Below are positions 6,421 through 12,635 of a DNA stretch of 12,635 nt, in pieces. The notes below the pieces were generated by a model that saw nothing but the letters and a program-made list of their open reading frames with translations, ran no database searches and was not told where the DNA came from. Source of the DNA: an uncultured Collinsella sp. (GTDB lineage Bacteria > Actinomycetota > Coriobacteriia > Coriobacteriales > Coriobacteriaceae); contig URMO01000063.1 in the NCBI GenBank assembly GCA_900549085.1, forward strand, positions 1 through 12,635, in the 5' to 3' direction. The translations under genes were made by a program, and so were the position numbers. The stretch's first letter is position 1. Each line of letters begins with the position of its first letter.

Positions 6421-7311
6421 CTACAGGGTTCGTCCGAGCCTGAGATCGAGCTCGGTTGTGGGGCGGGCTGCCTGTCCGTGCGGCTCGCAAGCGCCAAGGG
6501 CTCCAAAGCGATGGAGCGTTGCGACGGGCGTGGTATAGGCGAGCCGCAGCTGATGCTCGACAGGGGCACATCCGTCTTTTTTGTAATGGGCCGTGTAGTA
6601 CTGCGCGATGCTGGCGTTCATCTCGCTGCCATTGCGATGGCGCTCAAACTGGCGTCTGCAGGTCTCGATGATCTTTGCTACCGACTTGGGTGCCGTCGCG
6701 GGAACAAGGGCGAGATAGCCCTCAAATAGCTCGTTGACGCTCAGGAGGCACAGCAGGTCGATTAGTGTCCTTATGGCTGCTCCCTCGGCGGAAAAGTGCG
6801 CGGTCATGCGGTTATATCGGTTGCGGTCGACGATGGCCGCATGGGGTCTTGGAGTTTTCTGCCCCGTGGTCCCGGGCTTTTGCCGCGCCTGTGTATTGAG
6901 CTCGACGTTGCAGCGCTTGAGGCCGTCCAACGGAAGAAACAGTGCGGTGCGCAGGGTGTTCCGCTTGCTTTCGAGTTCATGACGCTCGTCGGGTTCCCAT
7001 TCGAGCTTGAGTTTCGTGTCGAGCGCCGTAAGCATATGGGCTAGGCAGCCTACGGTAAGAACGTGCGAATCGTTACCGCGTTTTGGGGCATAGGGGTCTG
7101 TCAGCTTGCGAATGTCGGGGTCGCCCATGATCTTTGTGCAGCGCTTCAGCAGTTGAGGGTGGTCGGCCAAGATCGTCGCGAGCGGTAGCGACGCGTAGTT
7201 CTTGATGGTCGCGGCGGCAAAGGCGGCGTCATATTCGTTTGCATATGCTCGCTCAATGCGGGCATCCAGAATGCTTTTCTTATCGCCGTCTTCAGCGTGG
7301 TGGTTTGTCAT
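6421..7311 (-). CDS. Unrecognised 296-aa protein, first gene of the ATPase-ClpP operon
   Basis: I do not recognise the family. The start ATG at 7311 has GGAG 6 bases upstream. The protein is soluble, mixed alpha-helical in appearance and basic, with no clear signal peptide. Features seen: a charged N-terminus (MTNHHAEDGDKKS), an Arg/Lys-rich middle (residues about 155-175) and a short hydrophobic helix-like stretch TLIDLLCLLSV at about 188-198, probably buried rather than membrane-spanning. The frame remains open upstream to an ATG at 7467 without a ribosome site; that 52-codon extension would be His/Gln-rich because it crosses a DNA repeat tract. Leading the operon, it may be a partner, substrate adaptor or DNA-binding regulator, but none of these is shown. 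Confidence 0.75.
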   Translation of the reverse strand: MTNHHAEDGDKKSILDARIERAYANEYDAAFAAATIKNYASLPLATILADHPQLLKRCTKIMGDPDIRKLTDPYAPKRGNDSHVLTVGCLAHMLTALDTKLKLEWEPDERHELESKRNTLRTALFLPLDGLKRCNVELNTQARQKPGTTGQKTPRPHAAIVDRNRYNRMTAHFSAEGAAIRTLIDLLCLLSVNELFEGYLALVPATAPKSVAKIIETCRRQFERHRNGSEMNASIAQYYTAHYKKDGCAPVEHQLRLAYTTPVATLHRFGALGACEPHGQAARPTTELDLRLGRTL

Positions 7312-7801
7312 AGCTTCTCCAATCGGTTGATGTTCGTGCTGTTTGTTGATGTGTTGGTTGTCGTGAGTGATGTGCTTGCCGTGGGTGATGTGCTGATGTT
7401 GGGGTGCTATGCGGTTTTCAATGAGCCCGTGAGGCAGTTGCTGCAGGGGCGGGATGGAACGGCCCATGCAGGGCGGAAGGCATCGTGCTCAAAATCGAGA
7501 CAGCAATGCCCTGGGCGCCTCACATGTGGCAGTTACCTCATTAAGTTGTCATTGCGTTTGGGGTTGTACTTTGCCGATCTTCTTTCTCTTACACGCTGAA
7601 AACTGAAACTGAATATGCTCGATCTACTTAAAACCGCAACAGCGATCTTTTATCAACTTATATGTCGGAACGCGTCTTTGCAAGTACTTTTTTGCCTTTG
7701 TTTCAAATGGGGTGGTTTTGCAACCGTCATACGCGCGCTGTGCGAACGTGCCCCGGCTCGGATAAGATAGTGCGCGATAAAAACGATGCAAGGAGGCACA
7801 T
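7312..7801. other. 490-base intergenic region between divergent operons
   Basis: This gap separates the minus-strand ATPase operon from the plus-strand HAD genes and should hold both promoters. The left part (7328-7400) carries TGATGT repeats. Roughly 7541-7720 is visibly richer in A+T than its surroundings. Upstream of the HAD gene, TAAGAT (7763-7768) is a possible -10 box, but I see no good -35 box. No tRNA, transposase fragment or convincing small ORF was found; the 100-codon plus-strand frame at 7297-7599 has no ribosome site and crosses the repeats. Confidence 0.6.
7328..7400. repeat. TGATGT direct-repeat cluster upstream of the ATPase operon
   Basis: TGATGT begins at 7328, 7347, 7368, 7386 and 7394. 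The best pair, 7363-7376 and 7381-7394, matches at 13 of 14 bases (GTG[A/G]GTGATGTGCT) with an 18-base period. The cluster starts 17 bases upstream of the ATG at 7311. On the minus strand, in frame with the downstream gene, the period encodes HITHGK/HITHDN. It may be iteron- or operator-like DNA or a translated His-rich repeat; the weak start at 7467 makes DNA more likely. Confidence 0.55.
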
Positions 7802-8644
7802 ATGGCAATCAAAGCCATCGCGATGGATATCGACGGTACGCTCACCAACGACCAGAAAGTGATTAGCTCGCGTACGCGCGAGAAGCTGCTCGCGGCGCAG
7901 GAATCGGGCATTAAGCTCATCTTGGCTTCGGGCCGTCCCGCATGGGGGCTGCACGCCTTGGCGCAGGAGCTCGACCTTCAAAACCATGACGGTCTGCTGG
8001 TGGCCTTTAACGGCGCGCATGTGGTCGACGCTCAGACCGACGAGGTGCTGTTCGATCAGGCTATGCCTGCCGACGAATTGCATCGCCTGATTGATCACCT
8101 GCGTAATTTTGACGTGATCCCTATGATTTCGCTCGGTCGTGATTTGCATGTCGAGGACTCGTACCATTGCATGATCACGCTGCCTGACGGCTCGCAGAAG
8201 AATATCGTCAAGTATGAGCGCGACGCGTGCGATCTTAAGATTCGCGAGGTGGAGAGCCTGCATGAGGTCGCTGATGCTTATCCCGTGGACAAGCTACTCA
8301 CTGCGGGCGACCCGGCATACCTGCAGGCGCATTACGAGGAGATGTATGCGCCCTTTAAGCAGACGCTTTCGGGCATGTTTACGGCCGACTGGTACTTTGA
8401 GTACACGGCGCCCGGTATCGACAAGGCCTGCGCGCTCGAGGGTGCCCTGCCCAAGCTCGGCATCGATGCCAGCGAGGTCGTATCGTTTGGCGACGGCCAG
8501 AACGACAAGTCCATGATTGAGTGGGCCGGCACCGGTGTTGCCATGGGCAACGCCGTCGATGAGGTTAAGGCTGTAGCCCAGATGGTGACCGCCAATAACA
8601 ACGAAGACGGTATTGCGGTGGCGCTGGATAAGCTGCTGGGTTAG
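7802..8644 (+). CDS. HAD-superfamily Cof-type (IIB) phosphatase
   Basis: A 280-aa cytoplasmic hydrolase of the Cof/YidA-like HAD subfamily, likely removing phosphate from sugar phosphates or flavin-type substrates; the exact substrate cannot be read from sequence. Motif I is DIDGTLT (nucleophile Asp9, acid/base Asp11), motif II is LASGRP (Ser43), motif III is Lys208 in PGIDKACAL, and motif IV is FGDGQNDKSM (Asp231, Asp235), followed by GVAMGNA. The roughly 100-residue segment between motifs II and III is the type IIB cap. Length is normal. AAGGAGG ends 5 bases before ATG 7802, an excellent ribosome site. A second HAD gene follows after 63 bases with a terminator-like hairpin between. Confidence 0.93.
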   Translation: MAIKAIAMDIDGTLTNDQKVISSRTREKLLAAQESGIKLILASGRPAWGLHALAQELDLQNHDGLLVAFNGAHVVDAQTDEVLFDQAMPADELHRLIDHLRNFDVIPMISLGRDLHVEDSYHCMITLPDGSQKNIVKYERDACDLKIREVESLHEVADAYPVDKLLTAGDPAYLQAHYEEMYAPFKQTLSGMFTADWYFEYTAPGIDKACALEGALPKLGIDASEVVSFGDGQNDKSMIEWAGTGVAMGNAVDEVKAVAQMVTANNNEDGIAVALDKLLG

Positions 8645-8666
8645 AATCGCCGATAGTGCATGGTTC

Positions 8667-8693
8667 GGGCGTCTGCTTGCGGGCGCCCTTTTG
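8667..8693 (+). terminator. Hairpin with T-run between the two HAD genes
   Basis: GGGCGTC (8667-8673) pairs with GGCGCCC (8682-8688), 7 bp with one G-T pair, loop of 8, followed by TTTTGTT. It begins 23 bases after the first stop and ends just before the GGGAGGG ribosome site of the next gene. It may terminate partially and lower expression of the second gene; no separate promoter for that gene is evident. Confidence 0.65.
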
Positions 8694-8707
8694 TTAGGGA
8701 GGGTGCC

Positions 8708-9367
8708 GTGTCCGCATTTCCGTTCGACGCCGTTATCTTTGACATGGACGGCGTGATTGTCGATACCGAGTATTACTACCTGGGCGAGACTGCCGCGTTT
8801 GCCAAGGAGCTTGGGCTTAACCTGACTCAAGAGGAGTTGAACGGGCAGGTCGGTACCTCGCATCAGTTCTTCCTGCGTATGCTGGTCGATTGGTTTGAGC
8901 GCGCCGGTAAGGGGCATTTAACTGGCGAGGAAGCGTTGGCCCGTTGGGACGAGTGGGCGCATAAGCGTCCGCGCGACTATCAGGCTTTGATTAACCCAGG
9001 CGCCGTGGATACGATTCGAGAGCTGCCGCGCCGTGGCGTTCGCGTGGCGCTTGCCAGCTCGTCTCCCATGGATAGCATCGAGGAAGTGCTCAATGCGTGC
9101 GGGCTGTCGGATGCCTTTGAGCATGTGGTGAGTGGCGAGCAGTTTAAGGAGAGCAAGCCCGAGCCCGACATCTACCTGCATGCGCTGGACCTGCTGGGGC
9201 TGCCCGCGAATCGCTGCTGCTGCGTCGAGGATTCGGTGCCTGGCATCACTGCCGGCAAGCGAGCTGGCCTGACAGTCATTGCCAAGCGCGAGGAACGCTT
9301 TGGCTTTAGCCAGGATGCCGCGGACAAGATTATCGACCAGCTGCCGGAGCTGCTCACGCTTTCTTAG
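8708..9367 (+). CDS. HAD-superfamily beta-phosphoglucomutase-like hydrolase
   Basis: A 219-aa HAD subfamily I enzyme with a helical cap after motif I, like beta-phosphoglucomutase, phosphoglycolate phosphatase and the YniC/DOG-type sugar phosphatases. Motif I is DMDGVIVDTE (Asp12, Asp14), motif II is LASSSP, motif III is the Lys in KESKPEPDIY, and motif IV is VEDSVPGITAGKRAG. The catalytic set is complete. Mutase versus phosphatase cannot be decided from sequence. I chose GTG 8708, because GGGAGGG lies 4 bases before it; an upstream ATG at 8660 would run through the terminator hairpin and has no ribosome site. The pairing with the Cof-type gene suggests linked sugar-phosphate clean-up, which is inference. 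Confidence 0.9.
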   Translation: MSAFPFDAVIFDMDGVIVDTEYYYLGETAAFAKELGLNLTQEELNGQVGTSHQFFLRMLVDWFERAGKGHLTGEEALARWDEWAHKRPRDYQALINPGAVDTIRELPRRGVRVALASSSPMDSIEEVLNACGLSDAFEHVVSGEQFKESKPEPDIYLHALDLLGLPANRCCCVEDSVPGITAGKRAGLTVIAKREERFGFSQDAADKIIDQLPELLTLS

Positions 9368-9389
9368 GAGTGCGGTAGTTGCGCGTTTT

Positions 9390-9414
9390 TCGGGTCAGAT
9401 GAGTAAATACCCGA
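9390..9414 (+). other. Small hairpin after the second HAD gene
   Basis: TCGGGT (9390-9395) pairs with ACCCGA (9409-9414) around a 13-base loop and is followed by CATTTTGG. It could be a weak terminator or a protein-binding palindrome. A stronger terminator follows 37 bases later. Confidence 0.35.
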
Positions 9415-9450
9415 CATTTTGGTGCGGCAGCAAGCATACTTAATGCTAAT

Positions 9451-9490
9451 GCGGGCTTAAGGGCTTGCTGAATGCCCTTGGGCCCGCTTT
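9451..9490 (+). terminator. Intrinsic terminator before the GntR gene
   Basis: GCGGGCTTAAGGGC (9451-9464) and GCCCTTGGGCCCGC (9474-9487) form a 14-bp stem with two G-T pairs and a 9-base loop, followed by TTTAGACTTAATT. It most likely ends the HAD transcript. Because it ends only 30 bases before the GntR start, there is little room for a GntR promoter after it, so an attenuator role is also possible. Confidence 0.78.
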
Positions 9491-9517
9491 AGACTTAATT
9501 GTGCTGGGAGAGGGTAT

Positions 9518-10261
9518 ATGCCACCGACTGAAGGGCTAACTGACGGTAAAGCAGCGATACCGCTGTACCAACAGGTTATCGATATCATTAAAAACGAAAT
9601 CAACTCCGGTGCCTACAAGGCGGGCGCGCGGATACCCAACGAATTCGAATTGGCTGAGAGCTATAAAGTTGGCCGCGTTACCGTGCGACGCGCTATTGAG
9701 GAGCTCGTCCAGCAGGGCTATCTAACGAAGCGGCAGGGGAAAGGCACGTTTGTCAATGCCCCCAAGCTTAAGCGCAAGATTCGCCAGAAGGATGACGTCC
9801 AGAGTTTTTCGGACGCATGCCGCGTTAACGGAATGGAGCCGGGGGCGTGCGTCATTTCGAGAAAGATACTGCCGGCGGATTCCACCGAAGCGCAGTTCTT
9901 TGGTGTTCCCGTTGGAACTGATTTGATTTGCGTTGAGCGTGTGCGTACTGCCGATGGAGTCCCCGTCATGCTCGAGAACAATATATACGTTTACGAGGAC
10001 AACGCTTATCTATCAACGGCACCTCTATCTAACCAATCCATTTTTGAGTTCGTGCGTAACCGGACGGGCCGTACGCCCGCGTTTACCGACCCGTGCACAC
10101 TCGAGATCGCGTGCGCGTCGCCTGAGGTCGCTCGGCTGTTGGCAGTTCCCGTTGGCGAACCCTTGTTTTATATGGAAGCCTTCTTTTTCGATGAGCAGCG
10201 GCGGCCGTTTATCATCGGTCGTCAGCGGATCGTTGGGTCTCGCTACGTCTTTGACATCTAG
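9518..10261 (+). CDS. GntR/HutC-family transcriptional regulator
   Basis: A 247-aa one-component regulator. Residues about 14-80 are the GntR winged helix-turn-helix: IPLYQQVIDIIKNEI, then IPNEFELAESYKVGRVTVRRAIEELVQQGYL, then the wing KRQGKGTFV. Residues about 100-245 form a UTRA-type ligand domain ending in GRQRIVGSRYVFDI, as in HutC/FarR-type regulators. The length is typical. ATG 9518 follows GGGAGAGGG. It lies just upstream of a carrier and an amidohydrolase in the same direction, so it probably controls them in response to their substrate or product. A cluster of GAACG motifs in the next gap is a candidate operator. The ligand is unknown. Confidence 0.93.
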   Translation: MPPTEGLTDGKAAIPLYQQVIDIIKNEINSGAYKAGARIPNEFELAESYKVGRVTVRRAIEELVQQGYLTKRQGKGTFVNAPKLKRKIRQKDDVQSFSDACRVNGMEPGACVISRKILPADSTEAQFFGVPVGTDLICVERVRTADGVPVMLENNIYVYEDNAYLSTAPLSNQSIFEFVRNRTGRTPAFTDPCTLEIACASPEVARLLAVPVGEPLFYMEAFFFDEQRRPFIIGRQRIVGSRYVFDI

Positions 10262-10271
10262 GACATTGCGA

Positions 10272-10311
10272 ATGGAGACGCCCGGTTGATCATCTCACCG
10301 GGCGTCTCCAT
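10272..10311. other. Perfect 15-bp hairpin after the GntR gene
   Basis: ATGGAGACGCCCGGT (10272-10286) pairs with ACCGGGCGTCTCCAT (10297-10311) around 10 bases. It begins 11 bases after the GntR stop. No T-run follows on the plus strand (TACCGTTCAC), so it is not a classic intrinsic terminator, though it may still stop or protect the 3' end of the GntR mRNA. It would separate GntR from the carrier transcript. Confidence 0.6.
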
Positions 10312-10313
10312 AC

Positions 10314-10418
10314 CGTTCACGGCGCGAACGCAACCGTTCAACCGCGTCGCGGCAATCAGTTTGAAATTATCTTGATGATGGGAAAAGCTGCTGGTAATCT
10401 ATGGAACGTCATAGAACG
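10314..10418. promoter_or_regulatory. Cluster of GAACG/CGTTC motifs before the carrier gene
   Basis: CGTTC occurs at 10314-10318 and 10335-10339; GAACG occurs at 10326-10330, 10404-10408 and 10414-10418. The first pair forms the palindrome CGTTC-N7-GAACG; ACCGTTCA is repeated directly at 10312 and 10333 (21 bases apart); the last two are 10 bases apart, one helical turn. A weak promoter candidate lies between the groups (TTGATG 10373-10378, 17 bases, TAATCT 10396-10401). Candidate operator for the adjacent GntR regulator; the binding protein is inference. Confidence 0.45.
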
Positions 10419-10479
10419 TTTGCCTTGCGCAGGCGTTGAAGCGAGATGCGATGCAGTCTCGAGTTCTTTGGAGGTATCT

Positions 10480-11943
10480 ATGTCAGATACGAAGGCGAAG
10501 AAGACAAACAGACGTTTTAAGTTCAAATTACCGCATGTCTATACGATCATGTTCTTGCTGATCGTTGTCTTTGCGGTCCTGACTTGGATCGTTCCCTCTG
10601 GTCAGTATCAGCGCAAGACGATTTCGACAGCGGCGGGCGAGCGTGAAGTCGCCGTTGCTGGAACCTATGAACAGGTTGATAAGAACTACACCGATTCCGA
10701 GACCGGCGAGACCATCAATCTGGGCCAGGATATCTTTGCGGTCCTGCAAGCGCCTACTAAGGGCATCCAGGAGGCTGCCGACGTCGTTGCGTTCGTCTTA
10801 TTGATTGGCGGATCGTTCGCAGTCATCACCAAGACCAACGCTTTGAATGCCGGCATGAGCCGTGTGATTAAAAAGCTCAAGAACAAGGACATCCTCATCA
10901 TTCCCATCACGATGACGTTGCTGTCCATTTGCGGCACTACGTTTGGTATGTCTGAGGAAGCCCTGCCGTTCTATGCCATCTTCATTCCCATCATGATGGG
11001 TATCGGGTATGACTCGATGACGGCGTTTATCATCTGCTTCCTTGGTCCTAACCTGGGATATTGTGCTTCGACCATCGACCCGTTTAATGTTTTGCTCGCC
11101 CAAGGCATCATTGGTATCGAGGGCAATCCTCAGCTGTGGCTGCGCGCCGTTTCTTGGGTCATCTTCACTGCCGTTGGTATCGCATGGGCCATGCGCTACG
11201 CCATGCGTGTCAAGAAAAATCCCGAGTCGTCCATTGTGTACGAGGACGATAGGCTCAAGCGTGTTGAGTTTTCCGTGACCGATGCCTCCATCGAGGAAGA
11301 GTTCACTACCCGTCAGAAGCTCGTGCTTATCGATTTTGCCTGCGGCATGGGCATTATCGTCTGGGGTCTTGTTACCCAGGGCTGGTACATGAATGAGATT
11401 TCCGCCGTGTTCCTTGGTATGGGCTTGCTTGCCGGTATCCTGGGCGGCCTTGACCAGCAGACGATCGCCGAGGAGTTCGTTAAAGGCATTGCCGACTTTG
11501 CGTATGCCGCTATCGTCATCGGCATCGCTCGCGGTATCTTGGTCATCGCAGAGGGTGGCATGATCATCGACACCATCCTCCAGGCGCTCGCTACTGCACT
11601 GGCCGGTGCACCTGCCGCCGTCTACACCACGTTTATGTATATCGTCCTTGGCCTGCTCTCTTTGCTGGTTCCCTCGAGCTCTGGACTTGCGGCGCTCACC
11701 ATGCCCGTCATGGGTCCGCTGACCGAGCTTATGGGCCTCAATCCCGAAGCCGCCGTTACCGCGCTCCAGTTTGCTAATCAGACCATCAACACCATCAGTC
11801 CCGTGGCGGGCATGACGGTTGCCGGTCTTGCCGTGGCAAAGATCTCGTTTGGTCAATGGTGGAAGACCATTTGGAAGTTCTTCATTTTCATGGTCGTCTT
11901 TGGCCTGATCGTAACGGCAATCTCTGGCATGCTTCCGGTGTAG
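10480..11943 (+). CDS. YfcC/DcuC-superfamily membrane carrier
   Basis: A 487-aa polytopic inner-membrane carrier of the C4-dicarboxylate anaerobic carrier (DcuC)/YfcC type. After a basic cytosolic N-terminus (residues 1-18, Lys/Arg-rich), TM1 (about 19-38) ends in WIVPSGQY, a hallmark of this family. An extracytoplasmic loop follows (about 42-85), then roughly ten further hydrophobic segments. Near the C-terminus VPSSSGLAALTMPVMGPL and QFANQTINTISPVAG correspond to conserved substrate-region motifs. YfcC-like carriers are annotated variously for basic amino acids or carboxylates; the substrate here is not decidable. ATG 10480 follows GGAGG with 5 bases of spacing; the frame upstream to 10372 lies in regulatory DNA. 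The amidohydrolase begins 9 bases after the stop, so the two are co-transcribed and probably share a substrate. Confidence 0.9.
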   Translation: MSDTKAKKTNRRFKFKLPHVYTIMFLLIVVFAVLTWIVPSGQYQRKTISTAAGEREVAVAGTYEQVDKNYTDSETGETINLGQDIFAVLQAPTKGIQEAADVVAFVLLIGGSFAVITKTNALNAGMSRVIKKLKNKDILIIPITMTLLSICGTTFGMSEEALPFYAIFIPIMMGIGYDSMTAFIICFLGPNLGYCASTIDPFNVLLAQGIIGIEGNPQLWLRAVSWVIFTAVGIAWAMRYAMRVKKNPESSIVYEDDRLKRVEFSVTDASIEEEFTTRQKLVLIDFACGMGIIVWGLVTQGWYMNEISAVFLGMGLLAGILGGLDQQTIAEEFVKGIADFAYAAIVIGIARGILVIAEGGMIIDTILQALATALAGAPAAVYTTFMYIVLGLLSLLVPSSSGLAALTMPVMGPLTELMGLNPEAAVTALQFANQTINTISPVAGMTVAGLAVAKISFGQWWKTIWKFFIFMVVFGLIVTAISGMLPV

Positions 11944-11952
11944 GTGGTTGTG

Positions 11953-12635
11953 ATGTCTGATCGTTTAACGGTCCTGACGTCTAAGAGCGTCTTTACCGGT
12001 ACGGGGGACCTGCCGTTTGAAGGTTTCGTAGCGGTCCGTGGCAATCGAATTGAGGCGGTCGGCACCAAGTGTGAGGTAGCTTCGTATTTGACCCAAGCGG
12101 ACGAGGTGGTTGACCTGGGCGACCGCACCGTCATGCCTGGCCTGATCGATGTGCATACCTTCTATACGGGCTGGGCGCTGCGGTCGTTGGGGTCTGATCT
12201 GTCCGGCATCGCTGATGCCAAAGAGGCCGTGTCGCTCTTGCGTGCATGGAAAGAAGGTCATCCGGATTGCCCGGCGGCTTTTGGCCACAATCTGCCCGAA
12301 ACGTTGGCATCGGATGCCGAGAACGCAAATACGGCAGCTGTGTTTGACGATTGTTTTGGCGATATCCCTGTCGTCTGCTTTACGCCGGGCGCGGAGACCT
12401 GCGTTCTCAATGCTGCCGCCAGTGCGCGATATGGCTTTACACCCCAGGCGTGCTATGCCGAGAAGATCTGGCGCATGATGAGCGATTTCCTTGCGCTGCC
12501 CGAGGTGCGTGCCGGGTATTCGGACTACATGAGCATGCTTAACGAACGCGGCGTTACCGCCATCAAGGAGATGGCGTTTGATGACTACTACGGCTTTGCC
12601 GACGAAATGGCTCGCCGTGCGATGCGTGCCGAGAC
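11953..12635 (+). CDS. YtcJ-like amidohydrolase, N-terminal part (runs off the right edge)
   Basis: An open frame from ATG 11953 to the window end gives 227 codons with no stop. AGGTGG lies 5 bases upstream, and the gene begins 9 bases after the carrier. The beginning is typical of the amidohydrolase superfamily, Amidohydro_3/YtcJ branch: a small beta-domain (VFTGTG, then VRGNRIEAVG), then DLGDRTVMPGLIDVH at about 54-68, then LRSLGSDLSGIADAKEAV. The expected metal motif HxH is altered: His68 is present but position 70 is Phe (HTF). The region of the usual GHS (PVVCFTPGAETCVLNAAAS, about 138-156) also lacks its His. Either the metal site is unusual or activity is changed or lost. The remaining ligands lie beyond the window. 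With the carrier and GntR gene this suggests import and hydrolysis of an amide or acylated compound. Confidence 0.82.
   Translation, partial: MSDRLTVLTSKSVFTGTGDLPFEGFVAVRGNRIEAVGTKCEVASYLTQADEVVDLGDRTVMPGLIDVHTFYTGWALRSLGSDLSGIADAKEAVSLLRAWKEGHPDCPAAFGHNLPETLASDAENANTAAVFDDCFGDIPVVCFTPGAETCVLNAAASARYGFTPQACYAEKIWRMMSDFLALPEVRAGYSDYMSMLNERGVTAIKEMAFDDYYGFADEMARRAMRAE

Noticed and set aside
4371..7801. A bounded mobile element around the ATPase-ClpP operon
   Set aside because: I looked for flanking direct or inverted repeats, a tRNA target and an integrase and saw none, so no element ends are called.
10798..11856. 352-codon minus-strand frame opposite the carrier
   Set aside because: Highly charged low-complexity shadow of a hydrophobic membrane-protein gene; no ribosome site.
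1..12635. tRNA, rRNA, CRISPR arrays or riboswitches
   Set aside because: No cloverleaf with a conserved T-loop, no regularly spaced repeat-spacer series and no recognisable riboswitch core was found by eye.

Overview
The window looks like chromosome from a GC-rich, Gram-positive-type bacterium. My best guess is a Coriobacteriia gut bacterium of the Collinsella type. This rests on high GC with GC-rich codon ends, strong AAGGAGG-type ribosome sites, a Gram-positive/actinobacterial LexA box, a YolD-like gene next to a Y-family polymerase, and a DcuC/YfcC-type carrier. The genus is inference, since no rRNA or other marker gene is present.

Layout. (a) 1-1760, minus strand: an SOS-type operon of a UmuC/UvrX-like Y-family DNA polymerase followed, with an 8-base overlap, by a YolD-like gene that leaves the left edge. 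A -35/-10 pair and a LexA-like palindrome lie directly upstream. (b) 1883-2407, plus: a stand-alone, degenerate N-terminal domain of an iron-type alcohol dehydrogenase. (c) 2408-2606: a REP-like imperfect inverted repeat, one arm of which recurs at the SOS promoter, then a leader hairpin before pgi. (d) 2607-4301, plus: pgi, closed by a strong terminator. (e) 4443-7311, minus: an operon of an unrecognised 296-aa protein, a ClpP-like serine protease with its full triad, and a VirD4/TraG-like ATPase with no membrane anchor. The last two overlap by 8 bases. This is the most unusual part of the window. (f) 7312-7801: a long intergenic region with TGATGT-containing direct repeats. (g) 7802-9367, plus: two HAD-superfamily phosphatases/mutases. 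(h) 9518-12635, plus: a GntR/HutC regulator, a YfcC/DcuC-family carrier and a divergent YtcJ-like amidohydrolase running off the right edge, which reads as a regulated uptake-and-hydrolysis locus.

How the genes fit together: the SOS pair is a damage-inducible lesion-bypass module. pgi and the HAD enzymes are sugar-phosphate housekeeping. The regulator, carrier and hydrolase form a small catabolic unit with unknown substrate. The ATPase-ClpP-unknown operon resembles conjugation or mobile-element cargo, but no relaxase, integrase or mating-pore gene is visible, so its role is open.
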